Shown piece after piece: positions 1 to 8,111 of a DNA stretch of 64,000 bases. The position numbers and the translations under genes are program-made. The DNA is from Tessaracoccus sp. MC1865 (GTDB taxonomy: Bacteria > Actinomycetota > Actinomycetes > Propionibacteriales > Propionibacteriaceae). The notes beneath the pieces were generated by a model. That model did not search any database. It saw nothing but the letters and a program-made list of their open reading frames with translations, and was not told the DNA's origin. Position 1 is the stretch's first letter. Each line of letters opens with the position of its first letter. The stretch lies in the NCBI RefSeq assembly GCF_017815535.1, contig NZ_CP072596.1:2945614-3009613 (forward strand), in the 5' to 3' direction.

Positions 1-620
1 CGCCCGGCGGGGTCCCACTGGATGGCGGTGCCGGGCGCGTAGCCCCGGTCCGGCGAGCGGACCAGCCGTCCGACGTGCTGCCCGGCGTTGGCGAGCAGCG
101 CGACCAGTTGCGTGCCGATGAGGCCCGAGGCACCCGAGACGAGGATCCGGCGACTCCGCCCGTCGAGGAGCCGGTGGAGCATGAGGTCGCCCTTCATCTG
201 GCGCGCCCTGAACCGGAAGTCGCGGTTGTGTTCCACGTCGGTGTCGAACTTCAGCCTGGGGGCGTCGAACGTGATGCGGTCGAACATCCTGGTGCCGCCG
301 TCGGGCAGGTCGCTGAGGAACGACTCGTGGCGCCAACTGTTGAAGATGCCGCTGTCCACCATGTCGACGACCTGCACGTCGTCGCTCAGCGCCATGTAGC
401 GGTAGGTGGCCTTCGGCTTCGGATAGGGCCGGTAGGGCAGGTGGACGCTCACGGTGAACTGGTTGCCCACGCGGTAGTCGTCCGGGTTGCCCTCGAGGAC
501 GGTCAGGCCGCCCCCGGGGATGAAGCGCACCAGCCCACCGGGGCCGTACAGCATCCGGCGGACGAGGTCGCGCGGATGCGCGAAGTCGGTGACGTGCTCG
601 TAGACCTTCATACGGGTCAT
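1..620 (-). CDS. SRPBCC / TIGR01777-type NAD-dependent epimerase fusion (partial)
   Basis: The gene runs off the left edge, so only the first 206 codons are visible. Residues 1-150 (MTRMKVYEHVTDFAHPRDLV onward) resemble an SRPBCC/START-like ligand-binding domain. Residues from about 165 read RRILVSGASGLIGTQL, the glycine-rich NAD(P)-binding motif of an extended SDR, in the style of the TIGR01777/YfcH epimerases. Fusions of this order are common in actinobacteria; substrate is unknown. The start at 620 and a second ATG at 611 are both possible, and neither has a strong Shine-Dalgarno sequence. Confidence 0.75.
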   Translation of the reverse strand, partial: MTRMKVYEHVTDFAHPRDLVRRMLYGPGGLVRFIPGGGLTVLEGNPDDYRVGNQFTVSVHLPYRPYPKPKATYRYMALSDDVQVVDMVDSGIFNSWRHESFLSDLPDGGTRMFDRITFDAPRLKFDTDVEHNRDFRFRARQMKGDLMLHRLLDGRSRRILVSGASGLIGTQLVALLANAGQHVGRLVRSPDRGYAPGTAIQWDPAG

Positions 621-648
621 CCTGTCAGGCACGCGGGAGTTTCAGGGG

Positions 649-1212
649 CTATCGGCCCCGACCGGGCGCCGGGAGGCCGAGCCACCCGGCGCCGGGATGG
701 TGCCCGCCGGCGCGCTTCACCTCCGTGAGGAGCGGGTAACGCTCCCGAACCGATGCCTCCACCCGGTCATGCAGCGTCGACGCGGCCGCGGGGCAGTCCT
801 CGCAGGCGCCGCCGAAGTTGAGCTTCAGCGTCGTGGCCGTCGCATCGGCGACTGTGATGTGGCCGCCGTGGCTCGACACGTAGCCGGCCAGCTCACCCTC
901 CAGCACCTCGCGCGCCAGCATTCCCAGCAGTTCCCCGGAGCCCTCGGTGACCTGCCAGCCGTCGAGGTCGACGGCGGCCGCCACCGCGTCGCGGATCCGC
1001 GGGCCGTGCTCGGTCCAGGTGCGGTCCTCGGCCAACCACGTCCAGACACCGCGTCGTTCCACCATTGCCTTGGTCAACACGCCGTACTCGAGCAGCGGGC
1101 CGAGCGTGCCGGGCGCGTGCAGAACCTGGCCGACGGGGAGGTCGACGTCGGTGACCCAGCGCACGGCGCGCGGTTCGCCCGGGATCGACTGGGGGTGGAT
1201 GGCGCGTGTCAT
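649..1212 (-). CDS. Nfu-type iron-sulfur scaffold protein
   Basis: This 187-residue protein has an Nfu_N-like first half (ending WLAEDRTWTEHGPRI...AVAAAV) and a NifU C-terminal domain with the cluster-binding motif GGACEDCPAAASTL, a CxxCP pair at about residues 139-142. Nfu proteins carry Fe-S clusters to apoproteins. The ATG at 1212 was chosen over an upstream in-frame start because it overlaps the feoB stop (ATGA), which indicates translational coupling. It is the last gene of feoA-feoB-nfu, so imported ferrous iron and Fe-S cluster handling are co-expressed. The position is one where some bacteria carry feoC, but this protein is unrelated in sequence. The domain call is firm; the partnership with FeoB is inferred. 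Confidence 0.8.
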   Translation of the reverse strand: MTRAIHPQSIPGEPRAVRWVTDVDLPVGQVLHAPGTLGPLLEYGVLTKAMVERRGVWTWLAEDRTWTEHGPRIRDAVAAAVDLDGWQVTEGSGELLGMLAREVLEGELAGYVSSHGGHITVADATATTLKLNFGGACEDCPAAASTLHDRVEASVRERYPLLTEVKRAGGHHPGAGWLGLPAPGRGR

Positions 1213-3158
1213 GTGAGCACTCCCACGATCTGATGGGCCAGGAAGGCCATGAGCCAGGCGGTGAGGCCCAGGTAGCCGAAGGCGATGAGCGGCCACCGCC
1301 AGGTGCCGGTCTCGCGACGCATCACGGCCAGCGTGGACATGCACTGCAGCGCGTAGACGAAGAACACCAGCAGCGCGGCGATGGTGGGAGGCGTGAAGAC
1401 CTCCTCGCCCTCGCGCGGCCCGTCCTGGTGCCGCATTTCCGCCAACGCTCTGGCCGGGTTCTCGGGATCCGAGGCGGACGCCACCTGGCCGAGCGTCGCG
1501 ACGAAGACCTCGCGCGCGGCCAGCGACGAGATCACGCCCACGTTGACGCGCCAGTCGAAGCCCAGCGGCTCGAACACCGGTTGCACCGCGCGGCCGAGGC
1601 CGGCCGCCACCGAATGGTCCAGCGTGTAGGCGGTCACGGCCACCTCGTCGGCGGGGTCCACCCCTGCCGCCACCAGGTCGTCAGCCGAGCGCATCGGCAG
1701 GCTCAACAGCGCCCAGAGGACCACCGTCGTGACCAGGATGATCGAGGTGACCTTCCGCAGGAACGCCTTGCAGGCATCCCACACCGAGATCAGCACCGTC
1801 CTGAGCTTCGGCAGCCGGTAGGACGGCATCTCCATGTAGAACGGCAGCCCCACGCCCGAGCGCCCCACGACCCGCTTCCAGAACCACGCCGACGTCATGG
1901 CCGACGCGGCCCCCAGCACGTAGAGGCCGAACATGATGGCGCCCTGTGCCCGCACCGGGCCCCAGCCCAGCTCGGGCGGCACGAGCATCCCGATCAGCAG
2001 CACATACACGGGCAGCCGGGCGGAGCAGGTCATCAGCGGAGCGGCCATCATGGTGGCCAGCCGGTCCTTGGCCGAGGGCAGCGTGCGCGTGGCCATGATG
2101 CCCGGGATGGCGCAGGCCAGCGACGAGAGGAGCGCGACGAACGCGCGGCCCTCCAGGCCCGCCGTCGACATCACGCGGTCCATCAGGTAGGCGGCGCGCG
2201 ACAGGTAGCCGGAACCCTCGAGCAACGAGATGAGGATGAAGAGCAGAGCGATCTGCGGCAGGAACACCAGCACGCCGCCCACACCGGCCAGCAGCGCGTC
2301 GGCGGTGAAGGAGGCCAACCAGCCCACCGGGATGGCGCCGCGCGCCCAGTCGCCGAGCCACGCGAACGCCGCCTCGATCCAGCCCTGCAGGGGGGCGGCC
2401 ACCACGAAGATGGTCTGGAAGAACACGAACATGGTGAGGAAGAAGATGAGGCTGCCCCAGAGGGGGTGCAGCAGCACGCGGTCGAACCTGGCGGTGCGCG
2501 AATCCGGATCCGGCGCGGCGAAGTGCGCCGCGGTGAGGACGGACTGCGTCCAGCCGACGACGGCCTCGGGTTCCGTGGGAGGCACCAGCATCGGCGCGGG
2601 CCACTGGGCGGGCGCGGCGAGGATCTGGCGGAGGGCCTCGACCCCCCGTCGTTCACCCGCCACCACGGGCAGCACCTTGAGCCCGAGCGCCCGGGACAAC
2701 GCCTCGGGGTCGACCTTGCCGCCGCGGTGCAGCAACTCGTCGACGAACGTCAGCACGATCGCGGTGGGCAGACCGGCCTGTTGCACCTGGGCGACGAAGC
2801 CGAGCCCCCGCCTCAGGTTCGTCGCGTCGACGACGACGAGCAGCCCGGCCAGCGTGCCCGCCTCCTCGAGGACGGCGGCGACGATCTCTTCGTCAGGGCT
2901 GATGGGATCGAGCGAGTAGGTGCCGGGGAGGTCCTCGACCACCACCGGCCCGGTGGTGGTCTCGACCAGGCCCTCGTACCTCGCGACGGTGACGCCGGGG
3001 TAGTTGCCCGTCTTGGCCCGCAGGCCCGTGAGCCCGTTGAAGAGCGTGGTCTTGCCGGCGTTCGGGCTCCCGACGAGCGCCACCCGCGGGAGCACCTCTC
3101 CGGTCGCCGAAGTCTGCGGCGCGGCCGAAGGGCCGCCGTGATGGTGGGTGTGGCTCAC
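1209..3158 (-). CDS. feoB: Ferrous iron transporter FeoB
   Basis: FeoB imports Fe(II) across the cytoplasmic membrane and has an N-terminal GTPase. In this 649-residue protein the G1 loop GSPNAGKTT is at residues 30-38, the G3 motif DLPGTYS follows near residue 77, and the C-terminal two thirds has repeated hydrophobic segments with the Gate-type stretch SSLACAIPGIMATRT. The extreme N-terminus has a histidine cluster (MSHTHHHGG) that could bind metal. The gene overlaps feoA upstream by 4 bases and the nfu-like gene downstream by 4 bases. Its length is in the range of the shorter FeoB proteins. An iron box ahead of feoA implies repression by a DtxR/IdeR-type regulator when iron is sufficient. 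Confidence 0.95.
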   Translation of the reverse strand: MSHTHHHGGPSAAPQTSATGEVLPRVALVGSPNAGKTTLFNGLTGLRAKTGNYPGVTVARYEGLVETTTGPVVVEDLPGTYSLDPISPDEEIVAAVLEEAGTLAGLLVVVDATNLRRGLGFVAQVQQAGLPTAIVLTFVDELLHRGGKVDPEALSRALGLKVLPVVAGERRGVEALRQILAAPAQWPAPMLVPPTEPEAVVGWTQSVLTAAHFAAPDPDSRTARFDRVLLHPLWGSLIFFLTMFVFFQTIFVVAAPLQGWIEAAFAWLGDWARGAIPVGWLASFTADALLAGVGGVLVFLPQIALLFILISLLEGSGYLSRAAYLMDRVMSTAGLEGRAFVALLSSLACAIPGIMATRTLPSAKDRLATMMAAPLMTCSARLPVYVLLIGMLVPPELGWGPVRAQGAIMFGLYVLGAASAMTSAWFWKRVVGRSGVGLPFYMEMPSYRLPKLRTVLISVWDACKAFLRKVTSIILVTTVVLWALLSLPMRSADDLVAAGVDPADEVAVTAYTLDHSVAAGLGRAVQPVFEPLGFDWRVNVGVISSLAAREVFVATLGQVASASDPENPARALAEMRHQDGPREGEEVFTPPTIAALLVFFVYALQCMSTLAVMRRETGTWRWPLIAFGYLGLTAWLMAFLAHQIVGVLT

Positions 3159-3445
3159 GTCGCGACCAGGATGCGGCTCGCCTGCGCCCTGCGCAACACG
3201 ATCTCCACCCCGCCCACCCGGAACATCAGGGGGCCGCCCAGCGGCGCCTGGCGCAGCCGCACGACGCTCTCACCCGGTGTGAAACCCAGGTCGAACAGGC
3301 GGCGCACCACCACGTCGTCGTCATCGAAACCGACGACGGTGCGCACCTCGCCCAGCGGTATGGAGTCCAGGGTGCACGTTGACTTGGCGGCGAACGCCCG
3401 CGCTGTGGTGCATCGCCGAGCGGCGAACAGTTCCACGAGAGTCAT
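3155..3445 (-). CDS. feoA: FeoA-domain protein
   Basis: This is a small SH3-like cytoplasmic partner of FeoB (96 residues from the start used here). The C-terminal part, LGFTPGESVVRLRQAPLGGPLMFRV, is the FeoA core. Two ATGs are available, at 3451 and 3445. I use 3445 (MTLVELF) because a TANNNT hexamer (TAACTT, minus strand, 3458-3453) ends seven bases before it and there is no Shine-Dalgarno sequence, which suggests a leaderless transcript. The iron box at 3456-3474 overlaps this hexamer. FeoA and FeoB overlap by 4 bases. The start choice is inference; the family call is solid. Confidence 0.88.
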   Translation of the reverse strand: MTLVELFAARRCTTARAFAAKSTCTLDSIPLGEVRTVVGFDDDDVVVRRLFDLGFTPGESVVRLRQAPLGGPLMFRVGGVEIVLRRAQASRILVAT

Positions 3446-3455
3446 GCGCATTAAG

Positions 3456-3474
3456 TTAGCACCGCCTTACCTAA
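3456..3474 (-). promoter_or_regulatory. DtxR/IdeR-type iron box ahead of feoA
   Basis: Read on the minus strand, the 19-mer TTAGGTAAGGCGGTGCTAA matches the DtxR/IdeR consensus TTAGGTTAGGCTAACCTAA at 14 of 19 positions, including the outer six bases on the left and four on the right. It overlaps the putative feoA -10 hexamer, so a bound repressor would block RNA polymerase. Confidence 0.75.
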
Positions 3475-3547
3475 TTGCCCGGCGGGGGGTCGCCTACCGC
3501 CTCGGGGCGAGCGGGCAGGGGCATGTGACCTGGGGCAGACTGGGCGC

Positions 3548-4288
3548 ATGGCCGTGTCACGTCTCTCTGAAGCCAACCGCATCGTCATCCTCTCCGGCGC
3601 CGGGCTGTCCACCGCCGCCGGCATCCCGGACTTCCGCGGCCCCGAGGGTCTCTGGACGCGCGACCCCTACGCCGAACTGGTCTCCACCCTCTCCTGGTAC
3701 CTCAGCGACGAGGACGTCCGGAAGGCGGCCTGGCGCCGCCGCGCCATGCCCGAGGCCTGGAACGCCCGTCCCACGAACGCGCACCACGCCGTCGTCGGCC
3801 TGGAGAAGCAGGGCCGGCTGCGGGCGATCATCACGCAAAACACCGACGGCCTCCACCAGCTGGCCGGCTCCAGCCCCGAACTGGTGCACGAGGTCCACGG
3901 CAGCATGCGCACGTGGCGCTGCGAGATGTGCGGGAAGACCGGCCCGATGGAGGAGATGGTCGCCCACGTCAACGCCGGCGACCCGGATCCCCGCTGCCCG
4001 GAGTGCGGCGGCATCACCCGCGCCACCGTCATCCTCTTCGAGGAGGTCCTGGAGCCCGACGTCATGGAGGCCTCGCTGCAGGCGGTCGAAGACTGCGACG
4101 CGATCGTCGCCGTGGGCACGTCGCTCGGCGTCTACCCCGTGGCTGGGCTGTTCCCCACTGCCATCTCCCACGGGGCGTACGGCGTGATCGTCAACGCCTC
4201 CGAGACCCCCATGGACGACCTCGCACACCAGGTCGTCCGGGGCCGGCTCGACGACGTCCTGCCCGATCTGCTGACCACCGAGCCCTGA
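3548..4288 (+). CDS. NAD-dependent protein deacylase, sirtuin (Sir2/CobB) family
   Basis: Sirtuins remove acyl groups from lysine using NAD, giving nicotinamide and O-acyl-ADP-ribose. The 246-residue protein has the NAD-binding GAGLSTAAGIPDFRG near residue 18, the TQNTDGLHQ motif, the catalytic histidine in EVHGSMRTW, two CxxC pairs (CEMC and CPEC) for structural zinc, and a late GTSLGVYP motif. The gene is divergent from feoA with about 100 bases between them. There is no obvious Shine-Dalgarno; CAGACT sits six bases before the ATG, a weak version of the leaderless pattern seen elsewhere in the window. Substrate (acetyl, succinyl or other acyl) cannot be told from sequence. Confidence 0.93.
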   Translation: MAVSRLSEANRIVILSGAGLSTAAGIPDFRGPEGLWTRDPYAELVSTLSWYLSDEDVRKAAWRRRAMPEAWNARPTNAHHAVVGLEKQGRLRAIITQNTDGLHQLAGSSPELVHEVHGSMRTWRCEMCGKTGPMEEMVAHVNAGDPDPRCPECGGITRATVILFEEVLEPDVMEASLQAVEDCDAIVAVGTSLGVYPVAGLFPTAISHGAYGVIVNASETPMDDLAHQVVRGRLDDVLPDLLTTEP

Positions 4289-4341
4289 ACCCCGACGCGT
4301 ATTAGGGTTGCTCAATCACTCTGACCCGAAGGGGGCCTGAG

Positions 4342-4683
4342 ATGGCGCAGCAGGCGGAGGTCACCGTCGAACTGGTTCTGCGAGCCGTCGAACAGGTTCC
4401 GAGGGGGTCGGTCGTGTCGTACGGCGACATCGCGGAACTCGTCGGCACCTCCGCGCGCAGGGTCGGCACCATCATGGCCACCCGCGGCGGCGAGGTGAGT
4501 TGGTGGCGGGTCACCAACCGCGACGGGGAACTCCCCGTCCACCTGCTGCCCCTGGCCCGCAAGCAGTGGGCGCGTGAGGGGATCAGCAGCGAGCCCGGCC
4601 GCTGCCGCATCGACCGGCACCGGGCGGACCTGATGCAGTTGGCCTGCGCCTACGCCGACGCGGCTGCCGAACTCATCGTCTGA
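4342..4683 (+). CDS. Alkyltransferase-like (ATL) DNA-base-flipping protein
   Basis: This 113-residue protein matches the DNA-binding domain of O6-alkylguanine-DNA alkyltransferases: helix-turn-helix SYGDIAELVGTSARRVGTIM, then SWWRVTNRDGEL. In active alkyltransferases this position reads PCHRV, with Cys accepting the alkyl group; here tryptophan replaces it, as in ATL proteins. These bind O6-alkylguanine without removing it and hand the lesion to nucleotide excision repair. A purine-rich AAGGGGGCC sits just upstream of the ATG. The gene follows the sirtuin by 53 bases and could share its transcript. Confidence 0.88.
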   Translation: MAQQAEVTVELVLRAVEQVPRGSVVSYGDIAELVGTSARRVGTIMATRGGEVSWWRVTNRDGELPVHLLPLARKQWAREGISSEPGRCRIDRHRADLMQLACAYADAAAELIV

Positions 4684-4722
4684 TCCCTTCGGGCGCCCCG
4701 TCCGAGGGCCGAGCGAGCGTGG

Positions 4723-4728
4723 GATGAT
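4723..4728 (+). promoter_or_regulatory. Possible -10 element for a leaderless small membrane protein gene
   Basis: GATGAT ends exactly six bases before the ATG at 4735, matching the hexamer-N6-ATG spacing of several other genes in the window. No clear -35 was found, so confidence is low. Confidence 0.35.
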
Positions 4729-4734
4729 GGGCGC

Positions 4735-4932
4735 ATGCTGATTCCGCTGGACATCCAGCTCCTCGAGACCGCGGAGGCGACGCCGCTGTGGCCCCTCCTC
4801 CTGTTGGGCGCGGCGGCGGCTCTGGTCATCTTCTTCATCATCGTGGAGCTCGCCCGGATCCTGCGGCGCCGACCCCCCGTCGCGGGTTCACGGGAGGATG
4901 CTGACGATGCGTCGCCCGACGATCGCTCATAG
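4735..4932 (+). CDS. Small single-pass membrane protein, unknown function
   Basis: A 65-residue protein with one strong hydrophobic helix at about residues 18-42 (PLWPLLLLGAAAALVIFFII), followed by a basic LRRRPP stop-transfer stretch and an acidic tail. I do not recognise the family. It sits alone between the ATL gene and a ROK regulator. Codon positions look normal for the window, but so short an ORF could be spurious; the clean hydrophobic segment and basic flank favour a real gene. Confidence 0.55.
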   Translation: MLIPLDIQLLETAEATPLWPLLLLGAAAALVIFFIIVELARILRRRPPVAGSREDADDASPDDRS

Positions 4933-5015
4933 CTCAACACCCCGTGCGGCGTTTCCCATCGTTGTCGGGGAGAATGGTCTGAGGTCTGATCACTTCCGGC
5001 CTGGCAGGAGGGGCG

Positions 5016-6215
5016 ATGTTCAACACTGAGACACCAGTTTCCGCGGGCATGACGCAGGCATCCGTGCGCACGGGCAACCTCGCGCTCGTGCTGGGCGAAG
5101 TGCTGGCGAACAGCGGTTCCGTCTCCCGCGCAGACATCGCCGGCCGGTTGGGGATGACACGCTCCACGGTGTCCAGGCTGGTCGACGACCTCATCATCGG
5201 CGAGCTTGTCGTGGAGGGCGAGGCCGTCGGTGGGTCGCGGGGCCGCCCGGCCGTCCCGCTCAAGATCCGCCCCGGCACAGTCTTCGCCCTCGGTCTCGAG
5301 GTCAACGTCGAGCGCATGGTCGCCACCCTCGTCGACCTGACCGGAGAGGTGCAGGCGGAGCGCTACATCGACATCGATGTCGAGTCGTTCAGCGTCGAGG
5401 AGGGCATGGCCCGGCTCTCCGACATCGCCAGGGAAACACTCAAGGACGTGCCCGAAGGAGCCCGGGTCTCCGGCGCGCTCCTCGCCATCCCAGGTCTGGT
5501 CGACAGGGAGGGCCAACGCGTTCTGCGCGCACCCAACCTCGCGTGGGAAGGGGTCGAGCCCGGCCTCCACTGGGACGTGGAGGTGGCCGGTGCCCGGCTG
5601 GGGCTCACCGTGCGCAACGACGTCGACTGTTCCGCGCTCACCGTGCTGCGGGAGAACCCGGGGTCGTCGTTCCTCTACGTCACCGGCGAGGTGGGCATCG
5701 GCGCGTCCATCTCGCTGGATGGTCAGTTGATGAGCGGTCGGCACGGCTGGGCCAGCGAGCTCGGCCACATCTGCGTCGATCCCGACGGCGAGCTCTGTGG
5801 TTGCGGCGCCCGCGGGTGCCTCGAGACGGTGGCCGGCGCCCATGCCGTGTCCAGCCTTGCCGGGCAGCCGGACATCGACGGCGTGGTTGCCGCGCTCGCG
5901 GAGGGCGACGCCGTTGCTCAGGCGGCCATCGACACGCTGGCGTCGGCGTTGGGCATCGCCATCGGCGCGGCTCTGAACCTGCTCGATCTCAGCACCGTGC
6001 GGTTGGGCGGGCACCTCGCGAGTGTCGGCGAGTGGCTCCGCGAGCCGCTCCAGCGCGAGCTCACCACGCGCGTGCTGTGGGCGCCGCACTCGGGTATCGA
6101 GCTGGAACTGGTCGATCACACGCCCCGCCGCGCCGCGATGGGCGCAGGTCTGGCCGCGCTCGGCCCCGTGGTCAGCGGCCCGGCTGCCTGGGTGGACCCG
6201 CTCCTCGAGCGCTAA
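5016..6215 (+). CDS. ROK-family transcriptional regulator
   Basis: This 399-residue regulator has an N-terminal winged helix-turn-helix (SRADIAGRLGMTRSTVSRLVDDLI, about residues 40-63) followed by a ROK sugar-kinase-like fold. The ROK zinc-site cysteines appear in CGCGARGCLETVAGA near residue 255. Proteins of this class are usually sugar-responsive repressors. A strong AGGAGG lies 5 bases upstream of the ATG. No sugar genes adjoin it, so the target is unknown, and I did not find the palindromes seen at the second ROK regulator near its start. It ends in a 4-base convergent overlap with the next gene. Confidence 0.9.
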   Translation: MFNTETPVSAGMTQASVRTGNLALVLGEVLANSGSVSRADIAGRLGMTRSTVSRLVDDLIIGELVVEGEAVGGSRGRPAVPLKIRPGTVFALGLEVNVERMVATLVDLTGEVQAERYIDIDVESFSVEEGMARLSDIARETLKDVPEGARVSGALLAIPGLVDREGQRVLRAPNLAWEGVEPGLHWDVEVAGARLGLTVRNDVDCSALTVLRENPGSSFLYVTGEVGIGASISLDGQLMSGRHGWASELGHICVDPDGELCGCGARGCLETVAGAHAVSSLAGQPDIDGVVAALAEGDAVAQAAIDTLASALGIAIGAALNLLDLSTVRLGGHLASVGEWLREPLQRELTTRVLWAPHSGIELELVDHTPRRAAMGAGLAALGPVVSGPAAWVDPLLER

Positions 6216-6640
6216 TCAAGCCGGCACGCGGCCGTCCCGCCGGGCAACCGGTAGCGGTTGCGAGCCACGATCGCGTACACCTTCTGCGCCACCCAGCGGA
6301 TCCCGGGCAGGCGCAGGACGCCCCCCACCAGCGGCCAGGGGAACCTCGACTCGCGGAACACGACGGCGACAGCGTCACTGCCCACGTGCGCGCTGCCGTC
6401 GATATCCACGACGTGAAGACTCTCCGCACACTTGTCCACAGTGAGGTTGTGGACAGCGAGGTCCACACGCTGAAAAGCGGTCACAGTCACCTGTGCGCGG
6501 AACCACGGCGTCTGCGTGGCGAGGGCTGATGTGGTACAGAAGCCACAGTCCTCGTCGTAGAGGACCAGCGGCCGGGTCAGCCGGGGGTTGTCCACGGAGT
6601 TATCCCCAGCCCGTGCCGACTCGTTCAGATGCTCATCCAT
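6212..6640 (-). CDS. DCC (DUF393) family thiol-disulfide oxidoreductase-like protein
   Basis: The 142-residue protein has the family's signature LVLYDEDCGFC near residues 26-36, with the thioredoxin-like CxxC reduced to D-x-D-C-x-F-C as in other DCC proteins. The biochemical role of this family is not established. The first 24 residues (MDEHLNESARAGDNSVDNPR) look disordered and lie in DNA with two near-match DnaA boxes; two or three further boxes are in the C-terminal half. A Shine-Dalgarno AGGA precedes the ATG. The gene converges with the ROK regulator and lies downstream of lgt in the same direction. Confidence 0.8.
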   Translation of the reverse strand: MDEHLNESARAGDNSVDNPRLTRPLVLYDEDCGFCTTSALATQTPWFRAQVTVTAFQRVDLAVHNLTVDKCAESLHVVDIDGSAHVGSDAVAVVFRESRFPWPLVGGVLRLPGIRWVAQKVYAIVARNRYRLPGGTAACRLD

Positions 6641-6848
6641 GCTTGTCCTGCCCGTTTGAGTACGAACTCCCGTGAGTCTCCACTGTACGTGGCAACGAAG
6701 CTGTGGATAACCCCCGCGTCAGTTGTCCCGGGGGTTGACGTGGGGGTCTTCGCGCCTGTCACTGAGCGTGTCGTCGTCTGGTGTCGAGCCGTCGGACGCC
6801 GGATCGGCCTCGGCTTCACCGCGGGAGTTGTCCCCCGAGTTGTCCACA
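6432..6848. other. Cluster of DnaA-box-like 9-mers
   Basis: Within 417 bases there are three exact matches to TTGTCCACA or TTATCCACA: 6432-6440 (+), 6702-6710 (-) and 6840-6848 (+). Three more have one mismatch: 6448-6456 (-), 6588-6596 (+) and 6600-6608 (+). Weaker ones are at 6459-6467 and 6828-6836. They fall in the DCC gene, the 78-base gap, and the low-complexity C-terminal tail of Lgt. DnaA boxes of this type mark oriC and DnaA-titration sites. No dnaA, dnaN or AT-rich unwinding element is here, so a titration or regulatory cluster is more likely than oriC. Confidence 0.5.
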
Positions 6849-7681
6849 GGCTCTTCGCGGTCGTCGACGCGGCGCTGGCGCGCCCACCACCACAACCCCG
6901 CCCCGATGAGGATCATCGGCAGGGAGAGCCACTGACCCATGCTGAGACCCAGCCCGAGGATGCCCAGTTGCGCATCCGGCTCGCGCCAGAATTCGGCGAT
7001 GAACCGGAAGACGCCGTAGCCGGCGAGGAAGGCGGCCGTGACCTGGCCGCGGAAGCGCGGCTTGCGGGCGTAGAACCACAGCAGGACGAAGAGGAGGATG
7101 CCTTCGAGGAGCATCTGGTAGAGCTGCGACGGGTGCCTGGGCACGTCTCCGCCCGTGGGGAAGATCATGGCCCACGGCAGCGATTCGGGGGCCGGCCTGC
7201 CCCAGAGTTCACCGTTGATGAAGTTGCCGAAACGCCCAGCCGCGAGGCCGATGGGCACGGACGGCGCGAGGAAGTCGCCCACCTGGAGGAAGGGCCGCTT
7301 CTTGCGCCACGCGTACCAGGCCAGACCGAGGACGACGCCGATCGCGCCGCCGTGGAAGCTCATGCCGCCGTCCCACACCCTGATGATCTCCAACGGGTTC
7401 TGCAGGTGGTAGCCGTTGGTGTAGAAGAGGGAGTAGCCCAGGCGGCCGCCCACGATGACGCCGATGATCGACGCGAGGAGAATGTCCTCGATGTCGGCCG
7501 ACGACCACGGCTGGGGCTTCGTGATGGAGCGGTAGGGCTCGTGCGCCAGACGACGCCGCATCAGACCGTACGCCATGCCGAACGCGAGCAGGTACATGAT
7601 CGCGTACCAGTGGATCTTGAGGCCGAAGAGGTTGAGGGCCACGGGATCGAAGTCCGGGAACGTCAGCACGAGGGGGTTCAC
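6719..7681 (-). CDS. lgt: Prolipoprotein diacylglyceryl transferase
   Basis: Lgt transfers diacylglyceryl from phosphatidylglycerol to the lipobox cysteine of prelipoproteins in the cytoplasmic membrane. The protein has the family signature [13 protein letters not shown] and HGGAIG, with about seven hydrophobic segments. I use the GTG at 7681 ([16 protein letters not shown], 320 residues) because GGGAAG lies about 9 bases upstream and it aligns with the usual short Lgt N-terminus; a longer ATG start at 7792 would collide with the divergent gene. The C-terminal 60 residues or so are acidic and low complexity, repeating [12 protein letters not shown] sequence that encodes DnaA-box-like DNA. Confidence 0.92.
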   Translation of the reverse strand: MNPLVLTFPDFDPVALNLFGLKIHWYAIMYLLAFGMAYGLMRRRLAHEPYRSITKPQPWSSADIEDILLASIIGVIVGGRLGYSLFYTNGYHLQNPLEIIRVWDGGMSFHGGAIGVVLGLAWYAWRKKRPFLQVGDFLAPSVPIGLAAGRFGNFINGELWGRPAPESLPWAMIFPTGGDVPRHPSQLYQMLLEGILLFVLLWFYARKPRFRGQVTAAFLAGYGVFRFIAEFWREPDAQLGILGLGLSMGQWLSLPMILIGAGLWWWARQRRVDDREEPVDNSGDNSRGEAEADPASDGSTPDDDTLSDRREDPHVNPRDN

Positions 7682-7792
7682 GCGCCAAGCTTCCCATATC
7701 CGCCAAGGCGGGCCCGCCGCGCAGCCGACCCTCGCGATCGGTCCCCCGTGCGCGCGAAAGAAATGTCGGAGGCGAGCGGCAGAGTAGTTCAC

Positions 7793-8104
7793 ATGAACGA
7801 ATTGGTGACCGACACCGGTATCTCAGACCTGCTGCTGATCTTCTCCGTCAAGTCGCATCTCATCGCGATGCGTCCCGAGCTCGATGGCCAGATCACCGTC
7901 GACGACGACCGGCCGAGGCTGTCGTTCGTCACGCCCAGGGGCGCCGTCGTCGTCGCCAAGAGCGAATGCACCCGCGGCGGGACGTGGACGGTCAGCGGGC
8001 CGGGCATCGGCGTGAAGTCGCCTCGCCCGTCACCGGCGGAGTTGTCCGCGGCAGCCCTCGTGTCCTACGAACGCGCCAGGAGCGGCGCACCGCGAGCGGC
8101 CTGA
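7793..8104 (+). CDS. Small protein of unknown function
   Basis: A 103-residue soluble protein starting [20 protein letters not shown], preceded by GGAGGCGAG. It has no cysteine pair, membrane helix or motif I recognise; a run of beta-prone segments ([25 protein letters not shown]) suggests a small compact fold. It is divergent from lgt and nearly abuts the convergent RpiR gene. The Shine-Dalgarno and GC-skewed third positions support coding. Confidence 0.6.
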   Translation: MNELVTDTGISDLLLIFSVKSHLIAMRPELDGQITVDDDRPRLSFVTPRGAVVVAKSECTRGGTWTVSGPGIGVKSPRPSPAELSAAALVSYERARSGAPRAA

Positions 8105-8111
8105 TCGGGGC

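Noticed and set aside
1206-4187. A 993-codon open frame on the plus strand across feoB, feoA and the sirtuin
   Set aside because: It is the antisense shadow of feoAB, with low-complexity His/Arg/Gln-rich translation typical of GC-rich antisense frames.
6432-6848. Chromosomal replication origin (oriC)
   Set aside because: The box cluster has no AT-rich unwinding element and no dnaA, dnaN, rpmH or parA nearby, so a titration or regulatory cluster is the more cautious reading.
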